Below are positions 46,055-57,889 of a stretch of DNA of 64,000 bases, piece after piece (the stretch's first letter is position 1; each line of letters opens with the position of its first letter). The notes beneath the pieces are model-generated. The model saw nothing but the letters and a program-made list of their open reading frames with translations, had not been told where the DNA came from and did not search any database. Source of the DNA: Gibbula magus (lineage: Eukaryota > Mollusca > Gastropoda > Trochida > Trochidae); NCBI GenBank assembly GCA_936450465.1, contig OW388300.1, positions 21,577,232 to 21,641,231 on the forward strand, in the 5' to 3' direction. The translations under genes were made by a program, and so were the position numbers.

Positions 46055-46270
46055 CTAAGTATCTTGAAATTTCAACATAGTAACTTGAAATTTCAACATA
46101 GTATCTTGAAATTTCAACTTACTATCTTGCAATTTCAAGATAGTAACTTGAAATTTCAATTTATTATCTTGAAATTTCAAGAAGCTTATCTTGAAATTTC
46201 AACTTAGTATCTTGAAATTTCAAGAAGATCATCTTGAAATTTCAACTTAGTATCTTGAAATTTCAAGATA
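45997..46270. repeat. Right subterminal array, copy B
   Basis: Thirteen units, as in copy A. Confidence 0.85.
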
Positions 46271-46307
46271 AAAATTAAAAAACAGATGGCCCTAATATGC
46301 CACCGTA
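46251..46307. repeat. Right terminal inverted repeat, copy B
   Basis: Pairs with 37834-37890 over 57 bases with one mismatch. Confidence 0.9.
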
Positions 46308-46313
46308 CATATC
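46308..46313. repeat. Right target-site duplication CATATC
   Basis: Exact repeat of 37828-37833; the pre-insertion site would read AAGTCACATATCGCAGACT. Confidence 0.9.
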
Positions 46314-46750
46314 GCAGACTAGTGATGTTGAAATCACTTTGAAATAGCGTTAATGCCCAGCTTATAATGTAGTGCCTAGGCATTAATGACAACTATTAAT
46401 TATCAAACGTCAAACTTGAGTTTGTAAAAATAAGAGGAAAACTTGAATTATTTTAATGATTAAATGATAGGATTCATCAGAATCAGGATCCCGAAATGAA
46501 CTATTTAAGCATTTTTTATTTATACCACCATGATTGGAATGCAATTAATGTAGGACTTCTGAGACAGAAATTCCTTAATCAGAGATAACTTAAGTAACTT
46601 CCGTTAACACATATGCAAAAACTGTGATTAAAAAAATTGCTTTAATAAAATATTAATATATTAAAACTCAAGTTTTTACAGTTACATAGAATAATTCATA
46701 AACTTTGATTTGGCCTTGATATGCTTAAAAATACCAGGTGTGATTTCAGT

Positions 46751-48375
46751 TCAAATATTCCAACTTGGATATACAAATGTACATGACCAAATGAAACTAA
46801 AAATCAAGCAATGTCCTGATACATTAATGGACTCTGTCTCGTCACTTGCGATGAATTCCTGGAACTGTGCATACTTCAGGTTTCCAGGTGGTGAAAGTGG
46901 TGGTTTGTAGAATCTCAGGTTGATCTTCCCAAGTTTATTCAAAGCTTCTGGCGTGATGTCACCTCTTGGGATAGGACGCATGCATCTAGTTGCTGATGTA
47001 ACAGTTGCTATAATTCCCATTCCATGGAAAGAGTTAAATCCATCCAAAGTTCTTGTGTTGTGGTCCACATTATCAGCTACAAACTGCAGGGACTTTTCAG
47101 GTGTCATCTCAGGGATATCTATCCCCTGTGAATTTGCCGCACTGTACTAAATTGTTTTACCTCTGAGTAGGAGCTACACAAACCATGACTAGAGAGGGTG
47201 TCGATGAGGTACTTTGATGCAAAGTGATGGTGAAGCTGAATGGACAGTCCTGGTGGTATAGGTGGTTTCAATGATCTTGGTCTTGCAGCTTGCATGATAA
47301 CCTGTCCTATGGAAACTATCGTTATATCTTTGTCTTTGCCAGGGATTAGTGACTTCAACCTCTGAACCAGTGACATGGGTACATCCTTGATGTTTTCTGA
47401 TACGTCAGACAAATCTTCAGATGAAGGATAGCAGTCAGAGGAAACAGCTATTGATCTAATATCAGTTTTGATGAGCTTTGATGCAGCATCTGTCTGTTGC
47501 ATTTTTACTTCTTCTGGGTCACTGTTCCTGGGTTTCTCGCAATAACCTTGCAGTATGTGAGATGCTGTTGTCTTCAGAATTACAATGTTAGGTTTGCGCT
47601 TCACTTCTGAGATGATAACATTGTCTCCATAGTGATCAAGACGTTTCTGTTTAATGTACGTGAAACTGTAGGCACTTTCTACATCAGTGAGATGACAGGA
47701 CATTTGTCTTATCAGTTCTTGCATTGTCATCTGATCTTCATCGTTTTCCTCCAAATACTCCAATTCCCTCATGAATGCCTCTTTTTTTTATACATCATCT
47801 TGTCGACCCAATTTCAGTCTTTTGCTGTTTCCACATTCTTGGACATACTGATGAGGAACCCCTTTGCTTGTCCTAAAATTGACACTGCATGTCTGGTGAT
47901 ATACAGCATTCGCTGCATGAAGATCTCGTACATATTCTATTCTGGCCAAAACCTTCTCAGACAAAATGTCATTTCTTTTGTGGCATATATTTCTTGTTTT
48001 AGCTTGGAAATCCTCAGTTCTTACTGGATATACATCATGTCCTTTCTTTTTACTCATAAACTTCGCAGGAGACCCACAAAACAGGCAATCCGATTTAAAA
48101 GAGAATGAGCGTTCATGTGAGCGTGTTCGAAGCGTTCCTTCCTCTTTGTGTTCTTCATCTTTGACCTTCGTAGCACTGGAAATATTGTTCACATTTATGT
48201 ATTTGCATCTGAATGATTTATGAACAACTTGGCTGGTTTCAACTACGAGCTGATTACCACGAGCGGTACTTGCACTGCTGATGCCTTCACCTCCTTTACT
48301 TCTCAGACATACTGTATCCTTGGTATCTGCCAAAGACGTGTGGCAAATAGAACACTTGTCCATGCTTATGTAAAT
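46751..48375 (-). pseudogene. Broken gene of an expanded invertebrate family with Cys-rich N terminus
   Basis: Three reading frames belong together. The first (48363-47788) has CSIC at residues 4-7, then DCLFCG, NICHKR and DLHAANAVYHQTCSVNFR, a probable zinc-binding region. After a TAA at 47788-47790 the same frame continues as KKEAFMRELEYLEEND (to 47119), with HHHFASKYLIDTLSSHG. Near 47145-47155 a one-base shift leads to SAANSQGIDIPEMTPEKSLQ and QFVADNVDHNTRTLDG plus FHGMGIIATVT (to 46751). The acceptor TTTCTTTTTCAG, ending at 48376, just precedes the ATG and suggests an upstream exon. I recall similar proteins in many copies in cnidarians and molluscs, possibly linked to transposons, but I cannot name the family or function. 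It is probably a young pseudogene. Confidence 0.6.
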
Positions 48376-48379
48376 CTGA

Positions 48380-49005
48380 AAAAGAAAATTAGAGTATGAC
48401 TAATTTGTCATTGTTAAGATCAGGAAAATCAAAAATTGGTAAAATATCATCAACGGAAACACGAACTTCCATGAATTAATACTTTTAACACATTTTGTTC
48501 TAAAATACAATAAAATATTTCTATCTATTATTGTTGGAAATTGATTACTTTGCTTATATTTGTTTCCATTTTATTTCTTTGTATTTAATTTTGTAATGTG
48601 TGATCATGACTTCTTCATATCTGATGCATTTAGTGACATAAAAAGTGTCAGATCCAATAGCAAAAAATAAGCTAATACAAGACACATGTTATCATAAGAG
48701 AAATTGAGATTAATTTAAAGTAGAAATTCACTTTAGGTCTTTAAGGTAACACATCATTGCAATAAGTTATATGGAAAGTAGTATCTCAATGAAAAAAAGT
48801 TCTTGGACAGGGGGCTTTAAACGGTTCAACTACAAGAATGAATTAAGTCACTTATATCGTTCATTTTAAACAACTATTGCAATATTATGTTAGAGTATGA
48901 GTTAAATCACAAGTTTCAATGGTTGTACTCACCAATTCAGCTTGGAAGTGTATGATTTTGGTCAAAATTCTGCCATAGTGTTGACCTCTGTTTACTTGTC
49001 TTTGA
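48380..49005. other. No recognised features
   Basis: AT-rich, upstream of the broken gene; it may contain its first intron. Confidence 0.4.
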
Positions 49006-49007
49006 GG

Positions 49008-49125
49008 GGCATTTAGAAGTGGTATACATAAGAACAGGAAGATTTTCTTGATAACAACTTCTTTAATGTGAAAAGTGTATTTTCACTTTAAAGAAGTTGT
49101 TATCCAGAAAATCTCTCTGTCCTCT
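49008..49125. repeat. Collapsed palindrome of the Penelope-like family
   Basis: GGCATTTAGAAGTGGTATAC and ATAACAACTTCTTTAATGTG match the arm at 23111-23180. The inverted arm follows at once (CTTTAAAGAAGTTGTTATCC), without interior or hammerhead-like part. Confidence 0.7.
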
Positions 49126-49249
49126 GTTTACTCCATAATTAAGATGGCTGCCATGATAATATTTCACTAACAACTTATCACAGTGAACATATTCTTACAA
49201 GTCGCAATGTGACAATTTCATTTATTTTGTTTATTTGTAAATAAATAAA

Positions 49250-49735
49250 TTCACATTTAACTTATTATCTTTTCAAATAACATTAAATACATTTATTATA
49301 TGACGAGCAATGAAATACTGGGATTTATCAGTGAAATAAACTGTCTATCAAGCTACAGTGAAAATAAATTATATTTTCACTGCGAACGGTGACTGATATA
49401 ATTTGACGTCATAAAACAATGGTCTCGGGCGACGATTTGGCTTATGACGTCACATTGTTACTGTGGTGACGGGCTGTTCCTTGCGGCCGCTTGGAGTGAA
49501 AACGACGCTTTTCGGACGTAATTACATGGATAATATCATATAATAAATAGAATATCCGTCAATTCTTGACAAATACCATGTTTAACTCATCTCGTGAGGT
49601 AGAAAAGTTATATATTTTCACTCGTGGCTGCGCCACTCGTGAAAATATAACCTTTCTACCTCACTCGATGAGATAAACATGGTATTAGTCAAGAAAAGAC
49701 AGATATCCTCTATTTATTGCTTAGTTTTGCTTGTA
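49250..49735 (+). repeat. Dispersed repeat R2 with terminal hairpin
   Basis: Aligns in reverse complement with 18380-19100 but lacks the MITE there. The segment 49549-49725 is a long palindrome (AATAAATAGAATATCCGTC… and its complement) with a centre CTCGTGGCTGCGCCACTCGTG. Confidence 0.7.
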
Positions 49736-49739
49736 TATG

Positions 49740-50080
49740 TACATAAAATATTAGTTTTTATTATTTTCTAAGATAATTTGAAAATTTGATTTAAAAAAAT
49801 AATAATGCAATAACTAAATCAGGAATTATTGCATGGAAGATTCAAATACATTTTCGAAAATCCCATGATCTCACCTTTCTATTGGCATACAACTTCTCTG
49901 ATTTATCTCAATAATTAAAAAATACATATTTTAAATTTTTTTTTATAAAATGCATTAATTTCATATCAAATTTTCAAAATGTTCCACCATCAATATCTTC
50001 CTAAACTTTTGATATGTTATCAAGTTGGGTTTATACTAAACAAAACAATTGAAATACTTTCTGTTGGTGGGTTCAACCCT
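49740..50080. other. No recognised features
   Basis: Very AT-rich. Confidence 0.4.
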
Positions 50081-50089
50081 AATTTGACC

Positions 50090-50300
50090 GGACTACATGT
50101 GCAAAAGCAGAAATCAAACGTCCCATCTATATGTTAAGTAGTAATATGACCTATTTAACACCTAATTTGTCTTTTTGTCTGCTATAAATACATGTAAATT
50201 TCTTAAATTGCATTTGAATAATTGGCGCTTGCCAACAGCAATTATATTGTCCGTTTTAGATGAAAGAACGACTTTACAACGTTATATTGTCACTGGACTG
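50090..50300 (+). repeat. Dispersed repeat R1, partial third copy
   Basis: Degenerate match to 8560-8760 (GTGCAAAAGCAGAAATC…TATGACCTATTTAACA…ATAATTGGCGC). Confidence 0.45.
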
Positions 50301-50439
50301 AACCGATTAGCACTGTAATGACAATATCAAGCAACAGAACAAAACAATTATAACATCATTTGGTGTATATGACACCAACAAATTTAAGAATATATCTCTA
50401 TATATATAATTGGGAATTTCTATTCAATTCTAACTTCTG

Positions 50440-50575
50440 TTTGAGAGGCATTCTAGAAGTTGGTATGATGAAGAAGGCAAGTATTTTATAAATGATGGTA
50501 TGAATGATCAACTTCTTTATTAACAATAGCGACGTTTCGGTATAGATCCTTAAACCGTTATCAAACATTTGGGAG
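50440..50575. repeat. Penelope-like terminal fragment
   Basis: GAGAGGCATTCTAGAAGTTG, AACTTCTTTATTAACAATAG and CGACGTTTCGGTATAGATCC, then ATCAAACATTTGG. The reverse complement has TTGATAACGG…CCGAAACGTCG, a degenerate version of the hammerhead-like order at 23768. Confidence 0.45.
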
Positions 50576-50579
50576 TGAT

Positions 50580-51040
50580 GGTAAAACAGAGGTTATATAC
50601 ATGATACATGTTGGTAGGAAGGTGTATCTTCCTCTATGTAAATATCGGCAAGAGAGATTCCCTTCATAATCTCTATCAAAGTTTACGTAGATGTTCTTAA
50701 ACAGTTTAATAGCATAATGTAGCGGCAGAGATTATAACAATATACATTAATGGTGTGTTATCCCATCATCTACCACAGTGAAATAGCAGAAGCTTTTGTT
50801 TTATAACCGTGATATTTATTCCATGGACACAAGACTGTCAGCATCTATACAGAATCAACATACCATTTCTTTTTATAATTCCCCAAGTTGCATCTGACAC
50901 GCCGATATCATATTTACTTTTTTTTTTATTGTTTGACCTATTTATAACAGCAGAACTAAGCGTACCCAACTCGTAATTTACAACAGCTGTTTAAGATTAA
51001 ACTTCTCATCAAATTGGAATTGATGTTGATTCGTCCTGAA
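50580..51040. other. No recognised features
   Basis: No supported frame or repeat. Confidence 0.4.
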
Positions 51041-51059
51041 GCAATGTATTGGTGATCAA

Positions 51060-54000
51060 TTTAATTCAATTTGATTTGTGTAGCGCAAAATGGACCTGTA
51101 AAATTGAATTCACCTAAACCACCAGAAAGCTCTAATTGTGGAAATTGCCGTAAAGTCCCTCTTGTCCACTAAAGACTTTATAATAATGAGAAAATGAATA
51201 ACAGATGTGTCCTACTCTAAAACCATTTTCTATAGGATTCTACGTTTCGTTTGCTAAATGCAAACTTCCTCAAGATGATGAGATCAATGATGAGAAAGGT
51301 TTAGTTGAATCGCTGACCATAGGAAGTTAAGAATGCCATGTTGCTTGTCAAGAATCTATCTAAGCTGCCCTTAATTTAGTACGCCTAGTGACGGCACAAG
51401 TGCCTACGCCAAAGGGAGTTGAGATTTTTGGAATACTTGTTTTTGAGAATGCCATCAAATGACCAAGGGAAATCAATACTCCTGTGAGTGGCGAAGCTGT
51501 ATATGAACTAAATAGTTTAGTTTTATCATTGATATTGTAGATATGCATAATACAAAATGTGTTTTAAACTTGCAACATGCAAATAGTAGCGAGCTAGATG
51601 ACTCCACTAAGTTGTCCATAACCTCTAAGGCAAGGTAGGAAGGATTTGTAGAAATAGATGAAGACAAAGAGAAATTAAACAAGTACTGTATATTGAATGT
51701 ACTGGAATACAAACACACTATCATGAATACAACCCGAGGACATCGATTGCGATAATGTATAACAAACTAAGTCTTGAAGATTCAAATTACTTTGGCTCTT
51801 TTACCGATTTTATTCATACTTTTCCGAAGTAACCTAGGCCGATTCGCATGACATTTTCAGGGATGATAGATTGTGGCTAGCACTGGAAACAGACGAGCCA
51901 CTTTTTGGATTTTTGACTTCTTTCGTGAGTTATCTCCCCTTGAAATAAAAACTTTAAACCTTAATAGTTCGAAAACTAAGCAATATTTTTTTCACAAAAC
52001 CCTGTGGCAATTCTTGTTCTAATTTCTAATTAAATGTACTGAACGTCTCAAGCAAGATTTTCTGAGAATGAGCGATACCGGCATAGCAGCAAAAACCTGG
52101 TTTTGTTTAGAGGGGATTTTTATTTCAAAATCAAAATTCCGTTTCAAATAATTCTAACAAGTTCATCAGTGATCAATAATACTTACTGGATAAGGTTATG
52201 TATAAAAACGTCGACCAATACGATAGTACAATTTCTAGAGAATTTGCAACTTTCTAATAAAACCATGTTATTAATTCAGGAATATACAATCTCGAATACA
52301 GTGGAATACAAACACAATAACATGATGCAATTCAACGACATTAATTCCGACGTCAGTGTATATACTGAAAGTTAAATGACGTCAGTAAACACTTGATATG
52401 GCGTCAATCCTGCTCAGTAGTTCTCACTTTTTTTTTTCTATTTGTAATCAAATGTAGTCAGCGCCTCAAGTAAGGTCGTCTGAGCTAACAACACATTGAT
52501 CAATAGTTTCATAGCGGCAAAATCCCTATTTGCTATAGAGGTGAGTTTCTGTAGCTGTTGCTCTGCTTCAATTTAATAGTATCTCAGGTAGTGTTTCAAA
52601 ACGTCAACCATTTTAATGCAACGTTTTATTTCAACATCAATTTTCATTTAAAATAATTCTCACAAGTTAGTCAATGATCAATAATACTTACTGGATAAGG
52701 TTGTGTATGTAGTAAACCACAGAGGGCTCTGTCAGAAACAGATCCTATTAGATACACATTTAAAAAGTACCACGCAGCTTTTAAATGCAGATGAATGGTA
52801 CCAGCGATCTCAAATGCTGAAGTAACTACAATGTACAATGCGTGATATGACTACCAAGTTGCTCTGGACTGATATATCTGTTCTGTGGATAAAGTAACTA
52901 AAGCATCAGTCTTGCCTTATTTGATAATGAGTGGACATGTACGGAATAACAAGCTAAAACTGAAAACTGGCTACTGAATGCTGCGGTTCTAATGGAGGTG
53001 TGTTTGTGTTACTTTATTAGAATATATTAACCCTATAACTTTCTTTACTTTCAACGTACGATATCACCCAGGCATTGAATAACATATGAAATCTGAATTT
53101 ATGAAATTCCTTTTTTCACCACTGTATTCTTTTAATGATGTAATGATGTAGCATTTCTTTTGTACCTGTTGTCATTATTACAGGTAATCGGATACAAGAC
53201 TGTACTCTGAGAACGATTCACAGCATTTGTCAAAGGAATATTTCTTGGAATATGAATAATATCTTTAATTCAAAATGAGAAGTATCAACTTCAAAAGACC
53301 ACGGTTTCCCATGTGATATTAAAACTATAATGATTTTAAAAGCATTTACATGAAACATATTGAATGATGCTATTGGTAGTGGGAGTGAAATTGATAAGGT
53401 AGAATAGAACTGTAATGAAGTCATTTTGTCGAAAATAAGTAGTCAAACAAAACTGTCTCTATTTTGAAGCTATATCTATCACTTGATACACTGATATTTG
53501 ATAGATCCTTTACAATTTACAAAATGCAGATTAACCAATTCTGCTACGAGTTATGTTTAGTATTATTTCTAATTTTATTTTTATTGAAACTTAATCTACA
53601 ATTTTGTCGAAGGTAAAACATATAGCTCTATACCAGCTTCTACAGGAAACAGATGATCGAAATTTGCAAAAAATAGGTGAAGCTATTCCAAATTTACATA
53701 TACATAAAGCATATGTGGGTCTCGTCTGTTCAATTGTAGCAATGTGCTGCAAAACATAATTCCACAGTTCACCAAGAGGATATGTTTCAATTTCCACATG
53801 CCACAAGTCAATATAGCTGGAATGAAATTGCATTGTAAAATAGGATACTTGTGTTTTTACAGTAACTGAGCTAAGAAAAACAACATTTGACTCCAATGTT
53901 TTTTTCTGTTCTTGGAAATAACCTTTCATGAGCTGTGTTTTCTAATTTAGATGTCTAGATACTTTCTCTCTGATAAGAGCATTGTATGTAATCAATAAAA

Positions 54001-54290
54001 GAGTTGAATATAGATAAAGATAAAACATAGGTATCATCCTGCTGTAAATTAGCTTCGTTTTCACTTTAATATATGCTTTTAGAAGCAAAGAAATGATGTT
54101 TACCTTCATGATTTAATTCCAATTCCAAGCACAGAGATTGGCTCAGACAAGCATTCAGACGCAATCGAATTTCAAGACAATACATTTACAAAACCAATCA
54201 GAAACTGATCTAGGACATTATAACATAAGCTTTTGACTGATGAGAGTATGACACAAACATCTCATGTTACGTTTGAATCAGCTTTAATGA
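51060..54290. repeat. Uninterrupted paralogue of the split block (empty-site copy)
   Basis: 51060-52530 matches 4086-5082, and 52545-54290 matches 28457-30860. It is continuous here and split by 23.4 kb there. The junction reads GCGGCAAAATCCCTATTTGC where the other copy has GCGACAACATCT, the insertion, then TCTAATTGC. Non-coding in both places. Confidence 0.6.
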
Positions 54291-54372
54291 GTGTATCTGA
54301 GAGCTGCTGTAAGCTCCACTGGTTGACTCTTCTCTCTGATTGGAGAACACAGTGTGATCAATACTTCACTTG

Positions 54373-54471
54373 AATATAAGGAGAGAGGAGATAACGCTAG
54401 GCGCCAGTCTCATTGGAGTGAGCTAGGAGACACTGGACTGGGGATATTACTACAAAGTTGCATAACTTATG
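54373..54471 (+). promoter_or_regulatory. Possible promoter and 5' exon of the GPCR
   Basis: AATATAAGG lies about 30 bases upstream of GCGCCAGTCTCATTGG, with a donor-like ATG|GTAAAC at 54471-54472. It could be the leader exon joined to the acceptor at 56744. Distance and strand fit, but nothing else proves the link. Confidence 0.25.
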
Positions 54472-54935
54472 GTAAACTATCTTTCATCTTTTTTTTTATT
54501 AGAAATTGCTACAAAAAAAACCATTGTCTTTTTTAATCATTATTCAGCCATTATAACATGTCCGCATGTGTTAATTATCCATTCTCTATGAGACTGTATA
54601 GTCTCATTGTAATTTTGTGATACTTATTAACTTTAATTTGTCTATAATATATTGAATATTGATTGATTGAAGTAAAATGTTATTATTATTTTTTAAGAAT
54701 GTTAGATTTTTATCTTAGATATTACAAAAACGCTGTTGGATAACTTCTGGTAAACTATCTTTTATATTTGAAATTGTTACAAGAATGTTTTTGTTTTTGG
54801 ATATTTATTATTCAGCTGTTATAACATGATTTCCAAAACACAGCTATGGATGCATTTTCATATTCTCATCGTTATTTTATGATATTTGTTAACTTGATTA
54901 TGTCTGTAACTCTTATATTAGGATTTGTTGATTGC
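54461..54935. repeat. Imperfect tandem duplication, unit about 280 bp
   Basis: ATAACTTATGGTAAACTATCTTT near 54461 recurs as ATAACTTCTGGTAAACTATC at 54741. TTATTCAGC(C/T)(A/G)TTATAACATG also repeats. Old and degraded. Confidence 0.5.
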
Positions 54936-54939
54936 GAAC

Positions 54940-56728
54940 GGAATTAAAGTGTTAACAGTTATATTTGTCACTTTATGACAACTTCATGATTTGTCGAACC
55001 ATTCATGCATCATATTTATGAATAAACAATATTCAAAAGTTATTTCAGTAATACTTCGAAACATCAGTATGAAGTTATGTGAACATTAATGTACGATAGC
55101 ACAGTGACTCGTTTATAGTTGAAACTAAACACACGTGCAAGAGAAACTTTCCCATATAAAATTAAATTAAGACATTTCAATGCACGGGCGATAAATACGA
55201 CTGTAATAGAGATACATCTTGTCTTCAGAACCCAACAATACTAAATATGAATTTCCAAAGCATTATCTGTTCATTTTTGGCTTGATATGTGACGTCTTAC
55301 ATTAATGATGTGTCAACTAATTTAAACCCAAGAAAGTTCTTTATGTCAACGTGTTAATATCAAAATAAGTTTCTACGCTTAACATTCTTTTAAACTTATT
55401 ATACCAAACATTGTGGCCAAAAAAAGATCTTGAAAAAGCGATTTTACCACCCCATGTGTATTTGAACAGAATTGAATTTGAATAAAAAAAACTATACTCT
55501 GATGTATGAAATTGTGAGTATATCTTCTTAAAGCATGTGTTTATCAAATACATTAAAAATCTAGAGAAGGGTTGAGTCCTACATCTACTGATCATTGATC
55601 GTGTCTAATGTTAAAAAGCGCCAATTGAAGTCACTGTTGTTAGTAGATGCATATCGATCATGGACCAAGCCACGAGTTAACATTCAGATTTGAAGAACTA
55701 AAAGTAATAACCTAGATTTTAAATATTTTTTAGAATATCGCTTCAAGATTTCAGTAGTTTACGCAGAGACTAATAGTGAGTGTCCATGTTTCTCGAACAG
55801 GAGCAGTGTCTATCCATGATTCTCAGCCAATGAGACGGTCGTATCTTCCTGACAAATTGGACTCCTAATTATTAAGAACTCAACGCTAAAACACTCTTCA
55901 TGACACGCCCTCACTCTCACCTGATTGGCCAAAAACAAATGACAACAATGTTTTACAACTTTTTATTGACATATGCCCCACGTGACTCGAAGTAAACACG
56001 ACTAAGTATAAAGATATTGGCATATTTGTATACAAATATTTTGCATGCATGCATTTGTTATTCAGCATAATTTGTGTACACTTTGTTTCAGTGTTATTAA
56101 ATTCGTTTTACAACTCAAAACTTTCAGTCTTTTAACGAACGAAAACCCCAAAAATCCTACTTTAATATTATTATAAAAATTATGAATTAATTATATTCTA
56201 TTCTCTAAACACTAAGTACTTATAACTAAATATATATTGACTTATGAAACAACAATGTTAATTTGAATAACTCGCACATTCAACAATTTGATTTAGATAT
56301 AACGTTTTCTAGATGGTTAAAATTAACCTATTTCCAAATACAATGAACAGAGGGAAAATGAGCTCACATCAAAGACAGATGGAAGATTATCTCTATTTTT
56401 ACGACAACAAATGTTACGATCAAATACGGTTTTCGGAAAGTGCGAGTTCATAAAAACACGTCCATGCAGCTTGGAGACATCACGTCATATGGAAACGATT
56501 ACGTCGGAAATCACGCAAACAGTGACGTCATTGAACCTGTCAATCAAAAGTAGGCGGAGTTCTAAGCCACTAAGATTTCTCTTCATAGCTTCTAACTATT
56601 ATTTAGCAAAGGTGTTATATGTATACTGTACCATGTGTGCAGTTTTTTTTCATGACATCAAGCCAAATTTTGAAATAGGACATCATATTTAAATATCAAT
56701 AGAAATATGTTCTCCTTAATGGCACTGA
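54940..56728. other. No recognised features; possible GPCR intron
   Basis: AT-rich, small frames only. It would be intronic if the leader exon at 54373-54471 is real. Confidence 0.35.
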
Positions 56729-57853
56729 ATGTGTTTATGCTTCAGAATTCCACCCATTGCGACAGGAAGCATGCCCTCTTTAAATCAATCAAGTTTATTG
56801 TGTTCCTCTGAAGCTTGTGGGAATGCTTCAAACAGCACCTTTGAATGGCCAGCCTTAGAACAGCTTGTGTTTGACATAGAGACGGTCTACCTCTGGATCA
56901 TTCTAATTGTGGGAGTTCCTGGAAATTGTGCAACCATCTTCACAGTGACAAAGATATCTCCTGCCAAGTCTCTAACCGTGTATATCGCTCTCTTGGCAGT
57001 TGTTGACAGCCTGGCCATTATCAGCAAATTACTGGTGTTTGTACTTCTTGACTATAAAGTCATTATTGGTGAAGCTGGGTGTAAACTCCTTGGATACCTC
57101 GGTAATTTCCTCAGCACCTTCGCTAATTGGATTCTCGTCGCTCTTTCTATTGAGAGATTTGCAGCAGTTTGGTTTCCCGTTAAAATGGCTCAAATTTGGA
57201 CGTTTAAGAAATCTACAATTACTGTTTGTATAATTGCTATCCTTTTAGCAGCGTTGTTTCTGCATCTGTTCTGGACCATGACATTTGTTATTGATGTTTC
57301 TGATGGCATGGTTTACTGTAGTGCAGTACCGGAATACATCTACTTCCTTGAGAACATCTGGTACTGGATCAATGTGATGATCTATGCAACAATACCATGT
57401 GTGTTACTGTTAGTGTTTAATGTGTCCATCATTATTGGAATTGTCAGAGCTCAGAGGATAACGAGGTACCTGAAAGGAAGCAAACCAACCCAGACGAGCA
57501 CCAGCAGTGAGAGTCAGAGACAAATTACAGTGATGTTAGTGACTGCTGCCATCACTCTTGTAGTGCTGACAACTCCCAGGAGTGTGGTCCTCATCCTCAC
57601 CCGCTATTATGACCCCCCGGAGAAGTCTCTGGCTGGCTCTGTGTATTATTTGGTGGACACCCTGGCTTTTATACTCTGTGACTTCAATCATGCTGTCAAC
57701 TTTTACGTGTATTCTCTCAGCGCAAAGAAATTTCGCAGACAATTCTTTCAGCTGATCTGTTGCAGAAAGAATCAAGAATCTCACAGGTCATCCCAATATA
57801 TCTCTCTTAGCTTTCGTCAAAGTACCAAACGGTTAAAGAAGGAACAAACATGA
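56729..57853 (+). CDS. Class A (rhodopsin-like) G-protein-coupled receptor, 374 residues
   Basis: This is a seven-helix plasma-membrane receptor, probably for a peptide. The N terminus has glycosylation sites (NQS, NAS, NST). Helix 1 (about 54-76) has GN at 65-66 and helix 2 has Asp93 in LAVVDSLA. Cys118 before helix 3 can pair with Cys197 in loop 2. ERF at 142-144 stands for DRY. Helix 6 has Pro283 without the usual CWxP. Helix 7 ends NHAVNFYVY, a loose NPxxY, then KKFRRQF and a CC palmitoylation site at 344-345. The seven-helix region is in one exon. The Met at 56771 (MPSLNQSS) may be the true start, since TTATGCTTCAG at 56734-56744 looks like a splice acceptor. AATAAA lies at 57877-57882. 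It resembles the large lophotrochozoan set of FMRFamide-like or orphan peptide receptors; the ligand is unknown. Confidence 0.9.
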   Translation: MCLCFRIPPIATGSMPSLNQSSLLCSSEACGNASNSTFEWPALEQLVFDIETVYLWIILIVGVPGNCATIFTVTKISPAKSLTVYIALLAVVDSLAIISKLLVFVLLDYKVIIGEAGCKLLGYLGNFLSTFANWILVALSIERFAAVWFPVKMAQIWTFKKSTITVCIIAILLAALFLHLFWTMTFVIDVSDGMVYCSAVPEYIYFLENIWYWINVMIYATIPCVLLLVFNVSIIIGIVRAQRITRYLKGSKPTQTSTSSESQRQITVMLVTAAITLVVLTTPRSVVLILTRYYDPPEKSLAGSVYYLVDTLAFILCDFNHAVNFYVYSLSAKKFRRQFFQLICCRKNQESHRSSQYISLSFRQSTKRLKKEQT

Positions 57854-57876
57854 ACGAATGTAACAGTTGATATGGA

Positions 57877-57882
57877 AATAAA
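57877..57882 (+). terminator. Poly(A) signal AATAAA of the GPCR
   Basis: Canonical hexamer 24 bases after the stop codon; close but usable. Confidence 0.5.
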
Positions 57883-57889
57883 TAGAGGA

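Larger units (their letters stand above)
37834..46307. mobile_element. Complete 8,474-bp integrase/HECT DNA transposon, copy B
   Basis: The limits are set by 57-bp inverted ends (one mismatch), TACGGTGG…CCACCGTA, and an exact CATATC duplication. Order inside: left palindrome array, split HECT-domain gene (+), a 201-bp tandem repeat, a tRNA-like relic, a nested 758-bp MITE, two palindromic MITEs, a G33 run, the integrase gene (−), right palindrome array. The transposase type, TAC/GTA ends and 6-bp duplication fit IS3EU. The HECT protein is an unusual passenger. Both genes show one coding break, so this copy is probably not autonomous. Confidence 0.9.

Noticed and set aside
1..46307. The 4,079-base direct repeats at 1-4079 and 42229-46307 as long terminal repeats of a 46-kb retroelement
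   Set aside because: The second repeat is an internal part of an element defined independently by inverted ends and a CATATC duplication, and no LTR-type polyprotein lies between.
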